Source: Parahaliea mediterranea (GTDB lineage: Bacteria; Pseudomonadota; Gammaproteobacteria; Pseudomonadales; Halieaceae). From it: a stretch of DNA of 64,000 nucleotides. The notes beneath the pieces are model-generated. The model did not search any database. It was not told where the DNA came from and was given only the letters and a program-made list of their open reading frames with translations. The stretch is from the NCBI RefSeq assembly GCF_003402235.1, contig NZ_QEWO01000001.1, forward strand, positions 992,001 through 1,056,000, in the 5' to 3' direction. The position numbers and the translations under genes were made by a program. Positions 26,919 to 35,598 of the stretch are shown in pieces (the stretch's first letter is position 1; the number at the start of each line of letters is the position of its first letter).

Positions 26919-29284
26919 AATCCAACTCTCAAACCAGACGCATATTACTTCGCACGGCACTGTGCTTGACGTGTACCTATCCGGCAAGCCTCAGCTTTGC
27001 CCAGGGTGGGGCCAGCGCCCTTGAGGAGGTCGTGATCACCGCACGCAAGCGTGAAGAGGGCTTGCAGGATACGCCCATTGCAGTCTCCGCCTTTTCGTCA
27101 AATCGTCTTGAGGCGCAGGGCATCAGTAAGATCAACCGTTTGCAGGATCTGACGCCCAACCTGGTTTTCCAGAATACGCCCTCTAACAGCGGCGTGGGCT
27201 CCAATGCAGCCGTATTCATACGCGGTATTGGACAGAAGGATTTCGCTCCCACCACTGAGCCCGGTGTTGGCATTTACGTCGACGGCGTCTATTTGAGCCG
27301 CACCGTGGGTTCAGTGTTCGACATGATCGATATTGATCGAGTCGAGATCTTGCGAGGGCCACAGGGCACACTGTTCGGACGCAACACTATCGGTGGCGCT
27401 ATCAGCATCACCACACAAAAACCCAACGACGAATTTTCCGGCAAGATCGATACCACCCTCGGCACCGATAATCGTATAGATGTGCGCGGCGCTATCAACA
27501 TCCCGCTAACAGACAACTTCTTCATGCGCGCCTCGCTAGCGAGTTTCGAGCAGGACGGCTATGTGAAACGTCCATTCGACAGCAAGGACCTCGGCAACCA
27601 GGACAACGTTAATGGCCGTCTCGCGTTTCGTTGGGAACCGATAGAGCGCCTGACCATAGATCTCGCCATGGAGTACGGCACAGACAAGACCAATGGTCCG
27701 CCCATTCTGATCACTCGGGTCGACACCCCTGAGCAAACGCCTCGCAGCTTTGTCACCGGCCACAACGCCTTCGCAGGCGGCGGCAACCCCTACAACTGCT
27801 TTGGCCCGGAAGCCTCCCCGGCCTGCTACACCAACGATACCGTGGTGACTGGCAATAACACCAACCTCGGCACCGGCCCCAATTACTCCGATTTGGATAC
27901 CGAGGGCGCCTACTTCACCCTTGAGTGGGAAGCTGACAATTTCACCTTCAAGTCGATCACCGCCTATCGCTCAATCGACGGTTCTTTCGCCCAGGACCGC
28001 GACGGCGGCCATCAGGAAGTTGGAACCCCGCTGACGCCCGACCCAGACGGCCCCTACCGGAACCCGATCAACCACGTTAGCGACACGTTTGTACAGGACC
28101 AGTTCTCCCAGGAATTCCAATTACTGGGCGATGCATTCAACGATCGCATGCAGTGGAACGTCGGCCTTTACTATTTCGAGGAAGACGGCGAAAACCTGAA
28201 TCCGAACAACTTCTTCCCCGTCAGCATCCAAAGTGGCGGTTACTTCGACTATACAAGTATCGCTGTCTATGGCCAGACCACCTACAACATCACCGACGCA
28301 CTGAGAGTCACCGCCGGTCTGCGTTACACAGAGGACGACCGCGACTACCTACCTGACCAGTATATTCAGGCGCTACCACTAGGCCCCCAGGCTTTCCCAT
28401 GCTTCGTGCCGTCCTTCCACATCCCCTGTGAAGTAGGCGATCGCATCGTTCCCTACGAAACGGTCAATAATTCTATTGAGGAAGTAACTCCCTATCTGAA
28501 CTTATCGTATGACATCGGCGAAAGCACGATGGTATATGCAACTTACAGCGAAGGTTACAAGAGCGACGGCTTCACCCAGCGTGTGTTCCCACCAGAGCCT
28601 TCCCTGCCCAGCTTCGACCCTGAGTACGTAGATTCCTATGAACTCGGCGCCAAGGCAGAACTGATGGATGGCAAGATGCGACTCAATACGGCGCTGTTTT
28701 ACACCGAGTACACCGAAATGCAATTGCTGGTAGCGGACGCATCCCGTATCGGTCCCTTCACTACGAACGCCGGTGAAGCAACCATGCAGGGTGTTGAATT
28801 GGAGCTGTCCTGGGTTCCGGCAGCCGACTGGCGCGTAGACTTTGGGCTGGGCTATCTCGATGCCAGTTACGACAAGATCAATCCGGGAGCCGAGGCTACC
28901 GGCCTAACACTGGACTCACCGTTTACGTTGATTTCAGAATGGAACATCAACGCCTCGCTTGAGAAAACGTTCAGACTGCCCGGCGGCTCTACACTGCTGC
29001 CCCGGGTCGACGTGAACTACCGGTCTGAGTTCTACACGAACGCCAATGGCATTCCCTTCCGTCCCGGCATCGCGGAGCCCCTCTTCCAGCCTGACTATCA
29101 TGTAGTCAACGCCAGCGTGCGCTGGAACAGCCCCTCGGAGCGCTTCCACGCCACCGCGGGCGTCACCAACCTCAATGATGAGAACTACCGGATATTCGGC
29201 GACTACCAGCCCGGCTTCGGATTTGACATGCAAGCCTACGACCGAGGCCGCCAGTGGTTCCTCACTCTGGGCTATGCGTTCTAG
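26915..29284 (+). CDS. TonB-dependent outer-membrane receptor
   Basis: 789 residues. A signal peptide (about 1-33, ending SFAQ) is followed by a TonB-box region (EEVVITARKREEG), a plug domain with VEILRGPQGTLFGRNTIGGAISI and a 22-strand barrel ending in aromatic LTLGYAF. The size and plug are typical of sphingomonad/Halieaceae receptors for organic substrates, not only siderophores. It is cotranscribed with catabolic enzymes, so it most likely brings the cluster substrate into the periplasm. No Fur box lies near. Confidence 0.9.
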   Translation: MKSNSQTRRILLRTALCLTCTYPASLSFAQGGASALEEVVITARKREEGLQDTPIAVSAFSSNRLEAQGISKINRLQDLTPNLVFQNTPSNSGVGSNAAVFIRGIGQKDFAPTTEPGVGIYVDGVYLSRTVGSVFDMIDIDRVEILRGPQGTLFGRNTIGGAISITTQKPNDEFSGKIDTTLGTDNRIDVRGAINIPLTDNFFMRASLASFEQDGYVKRPFDSKDLGNQDNVNGRLAFRWEPIERLTIDLAMEYGTDKTNGPPILITRVDTPEQTPRSFVTGHNAFAGGGNPYNCFGPEASPACYTNDTVVTGNNTNLGTGPNYSDLDTEGAYFTLEWEADNFTFKSITAYRSIDGSFAQDRDGGHQEVGTPLTPDPDGPYRNPINHVSDTFVQDQFSQEFQLLGDAFNDRMQWNVGLYYFEEDGENLNPNNFFPVSIQSGGYFDYTSIAVYGQTTYNITDALRVTAGLRYTEDDRDYLPDQYIQALPLGPQAFPCFVPSFHIPCEVGDRIVPYETVNNSIEEVTPYLNLSYDIGESTMVYATYSEGYKSDGFTQRVFPPEPSLPSFDPEYVDSYELGAKAELMDGKMRLNTALFYTEYTEMQLLVADASRIGPFTTNAGEATMQGVELELSWVPAADWRVDFGLGYLDASYDKINPGAEATGLTLDSPFTLISEWNINASLEKTFRLPGGSTLLPRVDVNYRSEFYTNANGIPFRPGIAEPLFQPDYHVVNASVRWNSPSERFHATAGVTNLNDENYRIFGDYQPGFGFDMQAYDRGRQWFLTLGYAF

Positions 29285-29386
29285 TCGTATGGCATCCATC
29301 ACCCAGGGCAAAACACCTTCCTCCACTCCGGCTGGCGCAACTAAGGGAGTGTTAACGCCTGCATGTTCACCCCAGGCCCCTTGCAT

Positions 29387-30301
29387 ATGAATGTTTGTAT
29401 TGTAGGCTGCGGCGCCCTGGGCGGAATTTTCGGCGCCCATCTGGCCATGCACGAGAATGTAACCGTCTGGGCCTACGACAGAAATGAAAGCCACGTTCGC
29501 GCGTTGAACGAGAACGGGCTGACACTGGCTGGCCGCAAACAGTACCGGGCCGTGGTTCACGCCACGATAGATCCCAGCTGCATTCCGCCCTGCGACATCG
29601 GCATCGTGGTCACCAAGTTCGCCAATACCCGCGAGGCAATCGCGGATACAGCTCACTTGCTGAGGAACGGTATCGTTTGCAGTATGCAAAATGGCGTCGG
29701 TAACGAAGAAATCATGGGCGAATACGTCGACCGCATTCTCAGCGGCACGACCATGCTTGGGGGACATATCGTCCGACCCGGCAGCATCGATTTCGATACC
29801 GACGGGACAACTTGGATCGGCCCCGCCAGCAAACAGGCCACTCTAGAAGATGCACGCACCCTTACCGACCTACTCAACGACAAGGGTATTGAAAGTCATG
29901 CTGTGCCAGATCCCCGGGGTATCAAGTGGAGCAAGTTGATTTTTAATTCAGCCGCCAACGGGCTTTGCGCGCTCACCGGGCTGACCTTTGGCCGTATGTA
30001 TCAGCAACCAGAACTGCGGGAACTCATGTACGGGATAGCCCGCGAGGGCATCACAGTCGCCAAAGCCCTGGGAATCAGCCTGCACAGCGATCCACTGGAC
30101 ATGCTGAACAAGGCAGCGCTCAAGGCCTACGACCATGCACCCAGCATGCTGATAGATGTACGTCACCTCAAGCCCACCGAGGTCGGCGCCCTGAATGGCG
30201 GCATCGTACAGTTCGCTACCAGATTGCAAATTCCCTGCCCATTGAACCGGACAATCGTGGCCCTGATTGGGGGCCTGGAGACATCCTGGGAGATCGATTG
30301 A
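29387..30301 (+). CDS. ketopantoate-reductase family (PanE/ApbA-like) dehydrogenase
   Basis: 304-residue NAD(P) enzyme from the ATG at 29387; an ATG at 29363 is possible. Rossmann motif VGCGALGGIFGA; catalytic Lys in GIKWSKLIFNSAANG; Ser and Glu in APSMLIDVRH and PTEVGALNGGIV, matching the 2-dehydropantoate reductase fold and active site. As it sits in a catabolic cluster and not next to panB or panC, it probably acts on another 2-oxo or 3-hydroxy acid. The next gene starts 10 bases after its stop. Confidence 0.82.
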   Translation: MNVCIVGCGALGGIFGAHLAMHENVTVWAYDRNESHVRALNENGLTLAGRKQYRAVVHATIDPSCIPPCDIGIVVTKFANTREAIADTAHLLRNGIVCSMQNGVGNEEIMGEYVDRILSGTTMLGGHIVRPGSIDFDTDGTTWIGPASKQATLEDARTLTDLLNDKGIESHAVPDPRGIKWSKLIFNSAANGLCALTGLTFGRMYQQPELRELMYGIAREGITVAKALGISLHSDPLDMLNKAALKAYDHAPSMLIDVRHLKPTEVGALNGGIVQFATRLQIPCPLNRTIVALIGGLETSWEID

Positions 30302-30311
30302 GGATCAGATC

Positions 30312-30851
30312 ATGAAACACTCAGAACTTTCGCCAGCCACCAGCACGACGTTGAGCCGGCGCGCCCTGCTCCAAATTCTATTGAGCGCGCCTGCGCTCTC
30401 GCTTGCCCCGCTGTCTCTTACAACCCACGATACCCAGGCAATGGGACTGGAGCACCTTTCTCCCGCAACCAGCCTGGCACTTGTCCAAGTAGCCCGACTG
30501 CTGTTTCCTCACGAAGGCCTGGCGGATGAGATCTACCTCGGCGTGGTGAAAGACATCGAGGCTGACATTTCAACCAACGAGGGCCTCCTGCACTCCGTAG
30601 CCGAGACACCAATCCTGCTAAATAAGGCGGTAGCGAGAAACTGGATGCAGATGAGTCATGACGCGCAGATTGAAGCCCTGGCCGCCATCGAGGACGCCAG
30701 CGTTTTCGGCTACCTGCGCAACCGCACCATTGAATCTCTTTATCGCAACCCTGCGGTGTGGAAGCTCGTTGGCTATGAGGGCTCCTCCATCGAGTACGGC
30801 GGCTACCTGCACCGGGGGTTCGACGACATTGACTGGCTGGAGGATAAATGA
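30312..30851 (+). CDS. gluconate 2-dehydrogenase subunit 3-like Tat protein
   Basis: 179-residue small subunit. The start at 30312 follows GAGG. The signal is Tat-like (LSRRALLQILLSA), after which a helical domain (ARLLFPHEG ... RNPAVWKLVGYEG) matches the gluconate_2-dh3 family. Its partner is the GMC subunit whose start overlaps its stop by 4 bases. In known complexes the small subunit carries the flavoprotein into the periplasm through Tat. No multi-haem cytochrome subunit follows. Confidence 0.8.
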   Translation: MKHSELSPATSTTLSRRALLQILLSAPALSLAPLSLTTHDTQAMGLEHLSPATSLALVQVARLLFPHEGLADEIYLGVVKDIEADISTNEGLLHSVAETPILLNKAVARNWMQMSHDAQIEALAAIEDASVFGYLRNRTIESLYRNPAVWKLVGYEGSSIEYGGYLHRGFDDIDWLEDK

Positions 30852-32407
30852 ACAAGCAATTCGCACTGACCGACAACTCCGTTGTCGTGGTTATCGGTTC
30901 TGGAGCCGGAGGCGGCGTATTGGCCAACCAACTCGCCCAGAATGGCGTCGATGTCGTCTGCCTGGAAGCCGGGCGACGACTGTCGCCCGCGGACGTCGTC
31001 AACGACGAAACCGAAATGTTCGGCAAACTGACCTGGCTGGACCCACGCATCAGTAGCGGCCAAACGGTGCCAGGATTACCGGTGTGGACCTGCAAGACAG
31101 TCGGCGGCACCACAATGCACTGGACGGCCTCGTGCCCGCGGCTACAGGAGCATGAATTCCGCACCGACTCGTTGTACGGTGACATCCCCGACACTAACCT
31201 GCAGGACTGGCCTTTCGATCTGGAAACATTGAGTCCCTACTACAGTCTCGCGGAAGACCGCATGGGCGTCACCGGCACCCACAACATACCTCTTCTACCG
31301 GGTAACAATAATTACAAGGTGTTGGAAGCTGGCGCACGTAAGCTGGGTTACACCGACATCGACACCAATCATGTGGCCATCAACTCCGTGGCACGAGACG
31401 GCAGGCCGGCCTGTGTGCAATCCGGATTCTGCACCAGCGGCTGTGTAATTCAGGCCAAGTGGTCAACTCTCTACACCGAGATTCCACAGGCGGAGCGCAG
31501 TGGACACTTCGAACTGCGTCCGGAGTCGATGGTGGTGCGCATAGGACACAATGCGCAAGGGCGGGTCGACGAGGTCCACTATCTCGACAGCGAGGGAACG
31601 CTCAGGATCCAGAAGGCGCGCGCCGTCTGTGTCGCATGCAACGCGGTAGAAACTTCCCGCTTGCTGCTCAACTCAACCAGCGACAGGTTTCCCAATGGTC
31701 TCGCCAACAGCAGTGATCAGGTGGGACGCAACTACATGCGACACTTTATCGCCAGTGTGGTCGGAGAAATGCCCGGGCCGGTCAACTTACACCGGGGCGC
31801 CCACCAAGCTGGCATCATCCGAGACGAAGCCGGTCACAATCCCGAGCGGGGTTTCGCTGGTGGCATCCTAATGCTGACAGTCCCTTTCGCACCGGAGATG
31901 TTTGCCAAGTTCCTCGACCCGAATGGCTGGGGTGAAGACTATGCGAGCACGCTGGAGAACTACGATCACCTGGCGGCCATGCTGATTCACGGCGAGGACC
32001 TTGCCCAACAGAGCAATCGCATCACGCTACACCCGACCGAGAGAGACAGCTACGGACTGCCCGTACCTATCGTTCACTATGAGGAGCACCCCAACACCCG
32101 GCGTATGAAAGAGTATGCCTTGAAGTGTGGCAAGGCGATTTACCGGGCGCTGAACGCAAAAAAAGTACACGCTATCGTCGATATGCTACCGGCTACCCAC
32201 AATATGGGTACAGCCCGCATGGGTAACGATCCGGCAACCAGCGTCTGTAACCCCTGGGGGCAGACCCATGATATTGCAAACCTTTTCGTCTGTGATGGTA
32301 GCCTGTTCCCTAGCGTCGGCTGCGGCAATCCAACACTGACCATCGTCGCACTGGCACTGCGCCAGGCAGACTACCTTACCCGCCAGTTGCAGGAAAATAT
32401 ACTCTAG
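30848..32407 (+). CDS. GMC oxidoreductase, large flavoprotein subunit
   Basis: 519-residue FAD enzyme. N-terminal FAD motif VIGSGAGGGVLANQLAQ, a second GMC signature at VGGTTMHW, and C-terminal NMGTARMG then GNPTLTIVALALR, with a catalytic His. No own signal peptide, consistent with hitch-hiker Tat export with the small subunit. Family oxidises alcohols (gluconate, fructose, sorbitol, glucose). It starts inside the previous stop (ATGA), and the PQQ gene follows after 9 bases. Substrate unknown. Confidence 0.88.
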   Translation: MNKQFALTDNSVVVVIGSGAGGGVLANQLAQNGVDVVCLEAGRRLSPADVVNDETEMFGKLTWLDPRISSGQTVPGLPVWTCKTVGGTTMHWTASCPRLQEHEFRTDSLYGDIPDTNLQDWPFDLETLSPYYSLAEDRMGVTGTHNIPLLPGNNNYKVLEAGARKLGYTDIDTNHVAINSVARDGRPACVQSGFCTSGCVIQAKWSTLYTEIPQAERSGHFELRPESMVVRIGHNAQGRVDEVHYLDSEGTLRIQKARAVCVACNAVETSRLLLNSTSDRFPNGLANSSDQVGRNYMRHFIASVVGEMPGPVNLHRGAHQAGIIRDEAGHNPERGFAGGILMLTVPFAPEMFAKFLDPNGWGEDYASTLENYDHLAAMLIHGEDLAQQSNRITLHPTERDSYGLPVPIVHYEEHPNTRRMKEYALKCGKAIYRALNAKKVHAIVDMLPATHNMGTARMGNDPATSVCNPWGQTHDIANLFVCDGSLFPSVGCGNPTLTIVALALRQADYLTRQLQENIL

Positions 32408-32416
32408 GAGAATTCC

Positions 32417-34663
32417 GTGACCAGGAAGCAACTCTGCCCTGTTTTCCAACCGAACGATCGTCAACTTGGCACAGCCAGCGTACTACTGCTCGCAGGCCTG
32501 TGCGCCTTCGGCTGTGCCCGCGATGAGTCGGTCAGTACGGCCGGCAAGCCATCTGTCGCTGCGGCCACCGCTACCGCACCGACGGCTGCGAAAGCGCCAG
32601 CCTATGTGGATGGAGAACGCATCATCAATGCTGACAGTGAACCCGGCAACTGGATGAGCCACGGTCGCACCTACGATGAGGAACGGTTCAGCCCACTCAC
32701 CCAGATCGATACCGAAAATGTGCGCAATCTCGGTCTGTCCTGGCATTATGACCTGCCAACCCACCGTGGCCTCGAAGCCACCCCGGTCGTCGTAGACGGG
32801 AAGATGTTCCTCACCGGAAGTTGGAGCCGGGTTTACGCCCTGGACGCCGCCAATGGAGAACTGCTGTGGGAGTATGATCCCAAAGTGCCGCCAGCAACAG
32901 GCGCAAAAGCCTGCTGCGACGTGGTCAATCGCGGTGTCGCTGTGTGGAAAGGACGTGTCTACGTAGGTACCCTTGATGGCCGTCTGATCGCGCTTGAGGC
33001 CGACAGCGGCGAACTGGCGTGGTCTGTGCAGACTACGCCCACCGAACCTCCCTACACCATTACCGGTGCTCCGCGAGTGGTCAAGGACAAAGTGATCATC
33101 GGCAACGGTGGCGCAGAAATGGGCGTCCGGGGATACGTCTCCGCCTACAACGCTGACACTGGGGACCAGGCTTGGCGTTTCTACACGGTACCTGGAAATC
33201 CCGATGAACCCTTTGAAAATCCTGCCCTGGAAATGGCTGCCAAGACCTGGTCCGGTGGCGAGTGGTGGAAAAATGGCGGTGGTGGCACCGTATGGGATTC
33301 CATGTCCTACGACCCAGAACTCGATTTGCTGTACATCGGATCCGGAAATGGCTCACCTTGGAGTCGCAAGCTGCGCAGCCCCGGCGGAGGCGACAACCTG
33401 TTCCTCTCTTCCATCATTGCCCTGCGCCCGGACACGGGCGAGTATGTCTGGCACTACCAGACAGCGCCGGGCGACAGTTGGGATTACGCCTCCGCCCAAC
33501 ACATGATCCTCACCGAGTTGAAAATCGACGGTGTCGAGCGCAAGGTCATCATGCAGGCGCCCAAGAATGGCATTTTCTATGTACTCGACAGGGAGACAGG
33601 GCAGTTCATCTCCGGGAATCCCTTTGTGACCGTCAACTGGATCAGGGGCTTCGACCCTGCAACGGGACGCCCGGACATTGACCCCCGAGCCTATTACACG
33701 GACGAGATGTTCATGGGCCAGCCCAGTACCTTTGGCGCGCACACCTGGCAGCCGATGAGTTATCACCCTGGCAACAACCTGGTTTATATCCCCGCTCTCG
33801 ACTCCAGCTTCCCCTACGTTATAGAGGAGAACTTCCGCTTCTTGAGTGTCGGTGTGAATGTGGGTGTGGATGGCGAAAAAGTCTCCTGGCCCGAGGATCC
33901 GGTGGCACGTCAGGCCGCCAAAGCGACCCTGAAGGGGCTGCTGATAGCCTGGGATCCGGTAAAGAGCGGTCCCGCCTGGACAGTTCGCCACAAGGTACCC
34001 TGGAATGGCGGTGTGGTTTCCACTGCGGGCAATCTGTTGTTTCAGGGGAACGGTGAGGGTGACCTGGTGGCCTATCGCGCCGATAGCGGCGAGCGCCTGT
34101 GGTCATTCCCCGCGCAAACCGGCATCGTAGCCCCCCCAATCACCTACACCGTCAATGGCGAGCAGTATATTACCGTACTTGCTGGCTGGGGCGGGTCTAT
34201 GCCGCTGGTGCAGGGCGGCGCCTTTGAGGACGGCAACGCCGCCAACCGCAATGTCAGCCGCGTACTGGCGTTCAAACTGGGCGGCAAGGAGGCACTGCCC
34301 GAACTGCCGCCTGTCGAAAAGATCCTGGACCCGCCTGCCAACACGGCGAGCGAAGAGCAGGTTGCCCGGGGCAAGGCGCTCTACCACCGCACCTGCTTCG
34401 CCTGCCATGGCGACGCGGTCGTGAGTGGCGGTGTGCTTCCAGACCTGCGCTATACTAACAAGGCGACCCACAAATTGTGGGACCGGATCGTCCTTGAGGG
34501 CCTACTCACCAACGCCGGCATGGTGTCCTTCGCCAGCATCCTCAGCGAGCAGGACTCCCACGACATCCAGGCCTATGTCATCAAGCGGACTCACGACACG
34601 CTCGATCTCGACGAAGTCAATGAACCAGCGCATTCACCCCCAACAGACACCATTACTGAGTGA
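32417..34663 (+). CDS. PQQ-dependent alcohol dehydrogenase with C-terminal cytochrome c
   Basis: 748-residue quinohaemoprotein; GTG start with AGGAG 6 bases upstream. A signal/lipoprotein-like N-terminus (cysteine at about 33) precedes an eight-bladed propeller with tryptophan-docking repeats (for example LLWEYDPK, GERLWSFPA). The adjacent Cys166-Cys167 (KACCDV) makes the vicinal disulfide typical of PQQ alcohol dehydrogenases. A cytochrome c domain at about 645-748 carries CFACH (Cys660) with a distal Met. Oxidises an alcohol in the periplasm and passes electrons to its own haem. No PQQ synthesis genes are in the window. Last gene of the cluster. Confidence 0.92.
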   Translation: MTRKQLCPVFQPNDRQLGTASVLLLAGLCAFGCARDESVSTAGKPSVAAATATAPTAAKAPAYVDGERIINADSEPGNWMSHGRTYDEERFSPLTQIDTENVRNLGLSWHYDLPTHRGLEATPVVVDGKMFLTGSWSRVYALDAANGELLWEYDPKVPPATGAKACCDVVNRGVAVWKGRVYVGTLDGRLIALEADSGELAWSVQTTPTEPPYTITGAPRVVKDKVIIGNGGAEMGVRGYVSAYNADTGDQAWRFYTVPGNPDEPFENPALEMAAKTWSGGEWWKNGGGGTVWDSMSYDPELDLLYIGSGNGSPWSRKLRSPGGGDNLFLSSIIALRPDTGEYVWHYQTAPGDSWDYASAQHMILTELKIDGVERKVIMQAPKNGIFYVLDRETGQFISGNPFVTVNWIRGFDPATGRPDIDPRAYYTDEMFMGQPSTFGAHTWQPMSYHPGNNLVYIPALDSSFPYVIEENFRFLSVGVNVGVDGEKVSWPEDPVARQAAKATLKGLLIAWDPVKSGPAWTVRHKVPWNGGVVSTAGNLLFQGNGEGDLVAYRADSGERLWSFPAQTGIVAPPITYTVNGEQYITVLAGWGGSMPLVQGGAFEDGNAANRNVSRVLAFKLGGKEALPELPPVEKILDPPANTASEEQVARGKALYHRTCFACHGDAVVSGGVLPDLRYTNKATHKLWDRIVLEGLLTNAGMVSFASILSEQDSHDIQAYVIKRTHDTLDLDEVNEPAHSPPTDTITE

Positions 34664-35001
34664 GCATATTTTCACCACGCCACAGGAAGAATCGCAGCCC
34701 GTCTCCCCTCGTGGCACCTGATGATACGCCTCTCATTGATGACTCTCAGTGGTCCGAGACCAGCTTACAACACAACCCTTCGGACACGTGGCGTCTTTCG
34801 TCGACATATTGTCGGAATCCGAGGGGTGCTTTTCGGCAGGCCTGCGTAGCATCGCTACTGACATTGTCAGATTGCCGGGACCGTCTCGATGCGCACCACC
34901 ACTATTACCCATCTGCTACGGATTGATGCCCGTCCCCAGTTTATGGGGTAGAGCCGGTAGGGCTCCAAAAGTATGGGAGGGGATATGGGAAGCCAGATAC
35001 G
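34664..35001. other. intergenic, no gene seen
   Basis: About 340 bases between the end of the catabolic cluster and tRNA-Ser. Frames at 34660-34926 and 34749-35021 lack ribosome sites and have unlikely composition. Small inverted repeats (CGACA-TAT-TGTCG near 34805, CTGACA-T-TGTCAG near 34860, GAGCC/GGCTC near 34950) exist. No integrase fragment recognised. Confidence 0.5.
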
Positions 35002-35041
35002 AAAAAGCCCCAATCAATTGAAGCTATCAACTGATTGGGGC
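35002..35041 (-). terminator. intrinsic terminator of tRNA-Ser
   Basis: Stem GCCCCAATCA/TGATTGGGGC (10 bp, 15-base loop) immediately past the tRNA 3' end, followed on the minus strand by TTTTT. Confidence 0.88.
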
Positions 35042-35046
35042 CTGTA

Positions 35047-35137
35047 TGGCGGAGAGCGAGGGATTCGAACCCTCGATAGGGGATAAGCCTATACACCCTT
35101 AGCAGGGGTGCGCCTTCAGCCACTCGGCCAGCTCTCC
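35047..35137 (-). tRNA. tRNA-Ser (anticodon GCU)
   Basis: 91 bases on the minus strand: acceptor GGAGAGC/GCTCTCC, a long variable arm, anticodon loop CTGCTAA with anticodon GCT (reads AGC and AGU), T-arm GGTTCGAATCC and an encoded CCA. Its place directly downstream of csrA is the usual gammaproteobacterial arrangement. Its 3' end faces the lower-GC gene cluster. Confidence 0.97.
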
Positions 35138-35185
35138 GGGGTGTCTATGTTGAGGGGGCTGTCAGACCTCCAACACAGGCGCGGC

Positions 35186-35212
35186 ATGATACCACAACGG
35201 CTGTAAATTCAA
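35186..35212 (-). promoter_or_regulatory. possible tRNA-Ser promoter
   Basis: On the minus strand TTGAAT, 15 bases, TATCAT, located about 50 bases upstream of the tRNA. Spacing is short, so the assignment is tentative; csrA readthrough is an alternative. Confidence 0.4.
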
Positions 35213-35227
35213 AGTGTTGCGGCGAGT

Positions 35228-35428
35228 TCAGCTGGAAGATTCTTCTTTTTTCGGCTCGTCTTCGCCGCCGTCCTGAATGCGGTTGTAAATTTCTTCGCGA
35301 TGAACGGCCACATCTCGGGGCGCGTTGACGCCGATTCGCACCTGGTTGCCCTTTACACCGAGGACGGTGACGGTAATGTCGTCGCCCACCATCAGTGATT
35401 CTCCAACCCTGCGTGTCAAGATCAGCAT
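35228..35428 (-). CDS. csrA: carbon storage regulator CsrA
   Basis: 66-residue RNA-binding dimer that controls translation and mRNA stability by binding GGA motifs in leaders. The sequence [18 protein letters not shown] and the [17 protein letters not shown] region are near-invariant in the family. ATG at 35428 has AAAGGA upstream. Position after lysC and before tRNA-Ser is conserved in Pseudomonas and relatives. The acidic tail [11 protein letters not shown] is variable in the family. Confidence 0.97.
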   Translation of the reverse strand: MLILTRRVGESLMVGDDITVTVLGVKGNQVRIGVNAPRDVAVHREEIYNRIQDGGEDEPKKEESSS

Positions 35429-35598
35429 AATGTCCTTTTCTCCAGTCTTGTGCCTGTTGGGTTGTGGGTGTAACGCAACATATGCCGCGGCACCGATCCG
35501 GGTGACGCGGGGCAAATCTGTTTGGTCATAAACTTAGTTGTAGTTCAGTTTCCCAAGATAGCAAAACTGTCACTTTCGTCGACCACCTACCCGGGGTG

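Noticed and set aside
22179-34663. Assigning the cluster to polyethylene glycol, polyvinyl alcohol or lignin dimer degradation
   Set aside because: GMC, PQQ and TonB genes recall those pathways, but their diagnostic acyl-CoA synthetase, hydrolase or ring-cleavage genes are absent, so a named substrate would be a guess.
34749-35021. 90-codon frame next to tRNA-Ser, considered as an integrase remnant
   Set aside because: No integrase motif, no ribosome site, and it runs into the tRNA terminator.
35047-35090. Direct repeat of the tRNA-Ser 3' end as an att site
   Set aside because: No copy of the T-arm/acceptor sequence was found by eye near 19.5-20 kb or elsewhere in the window, apart from the unrelated tRNA-Arg T-loop.
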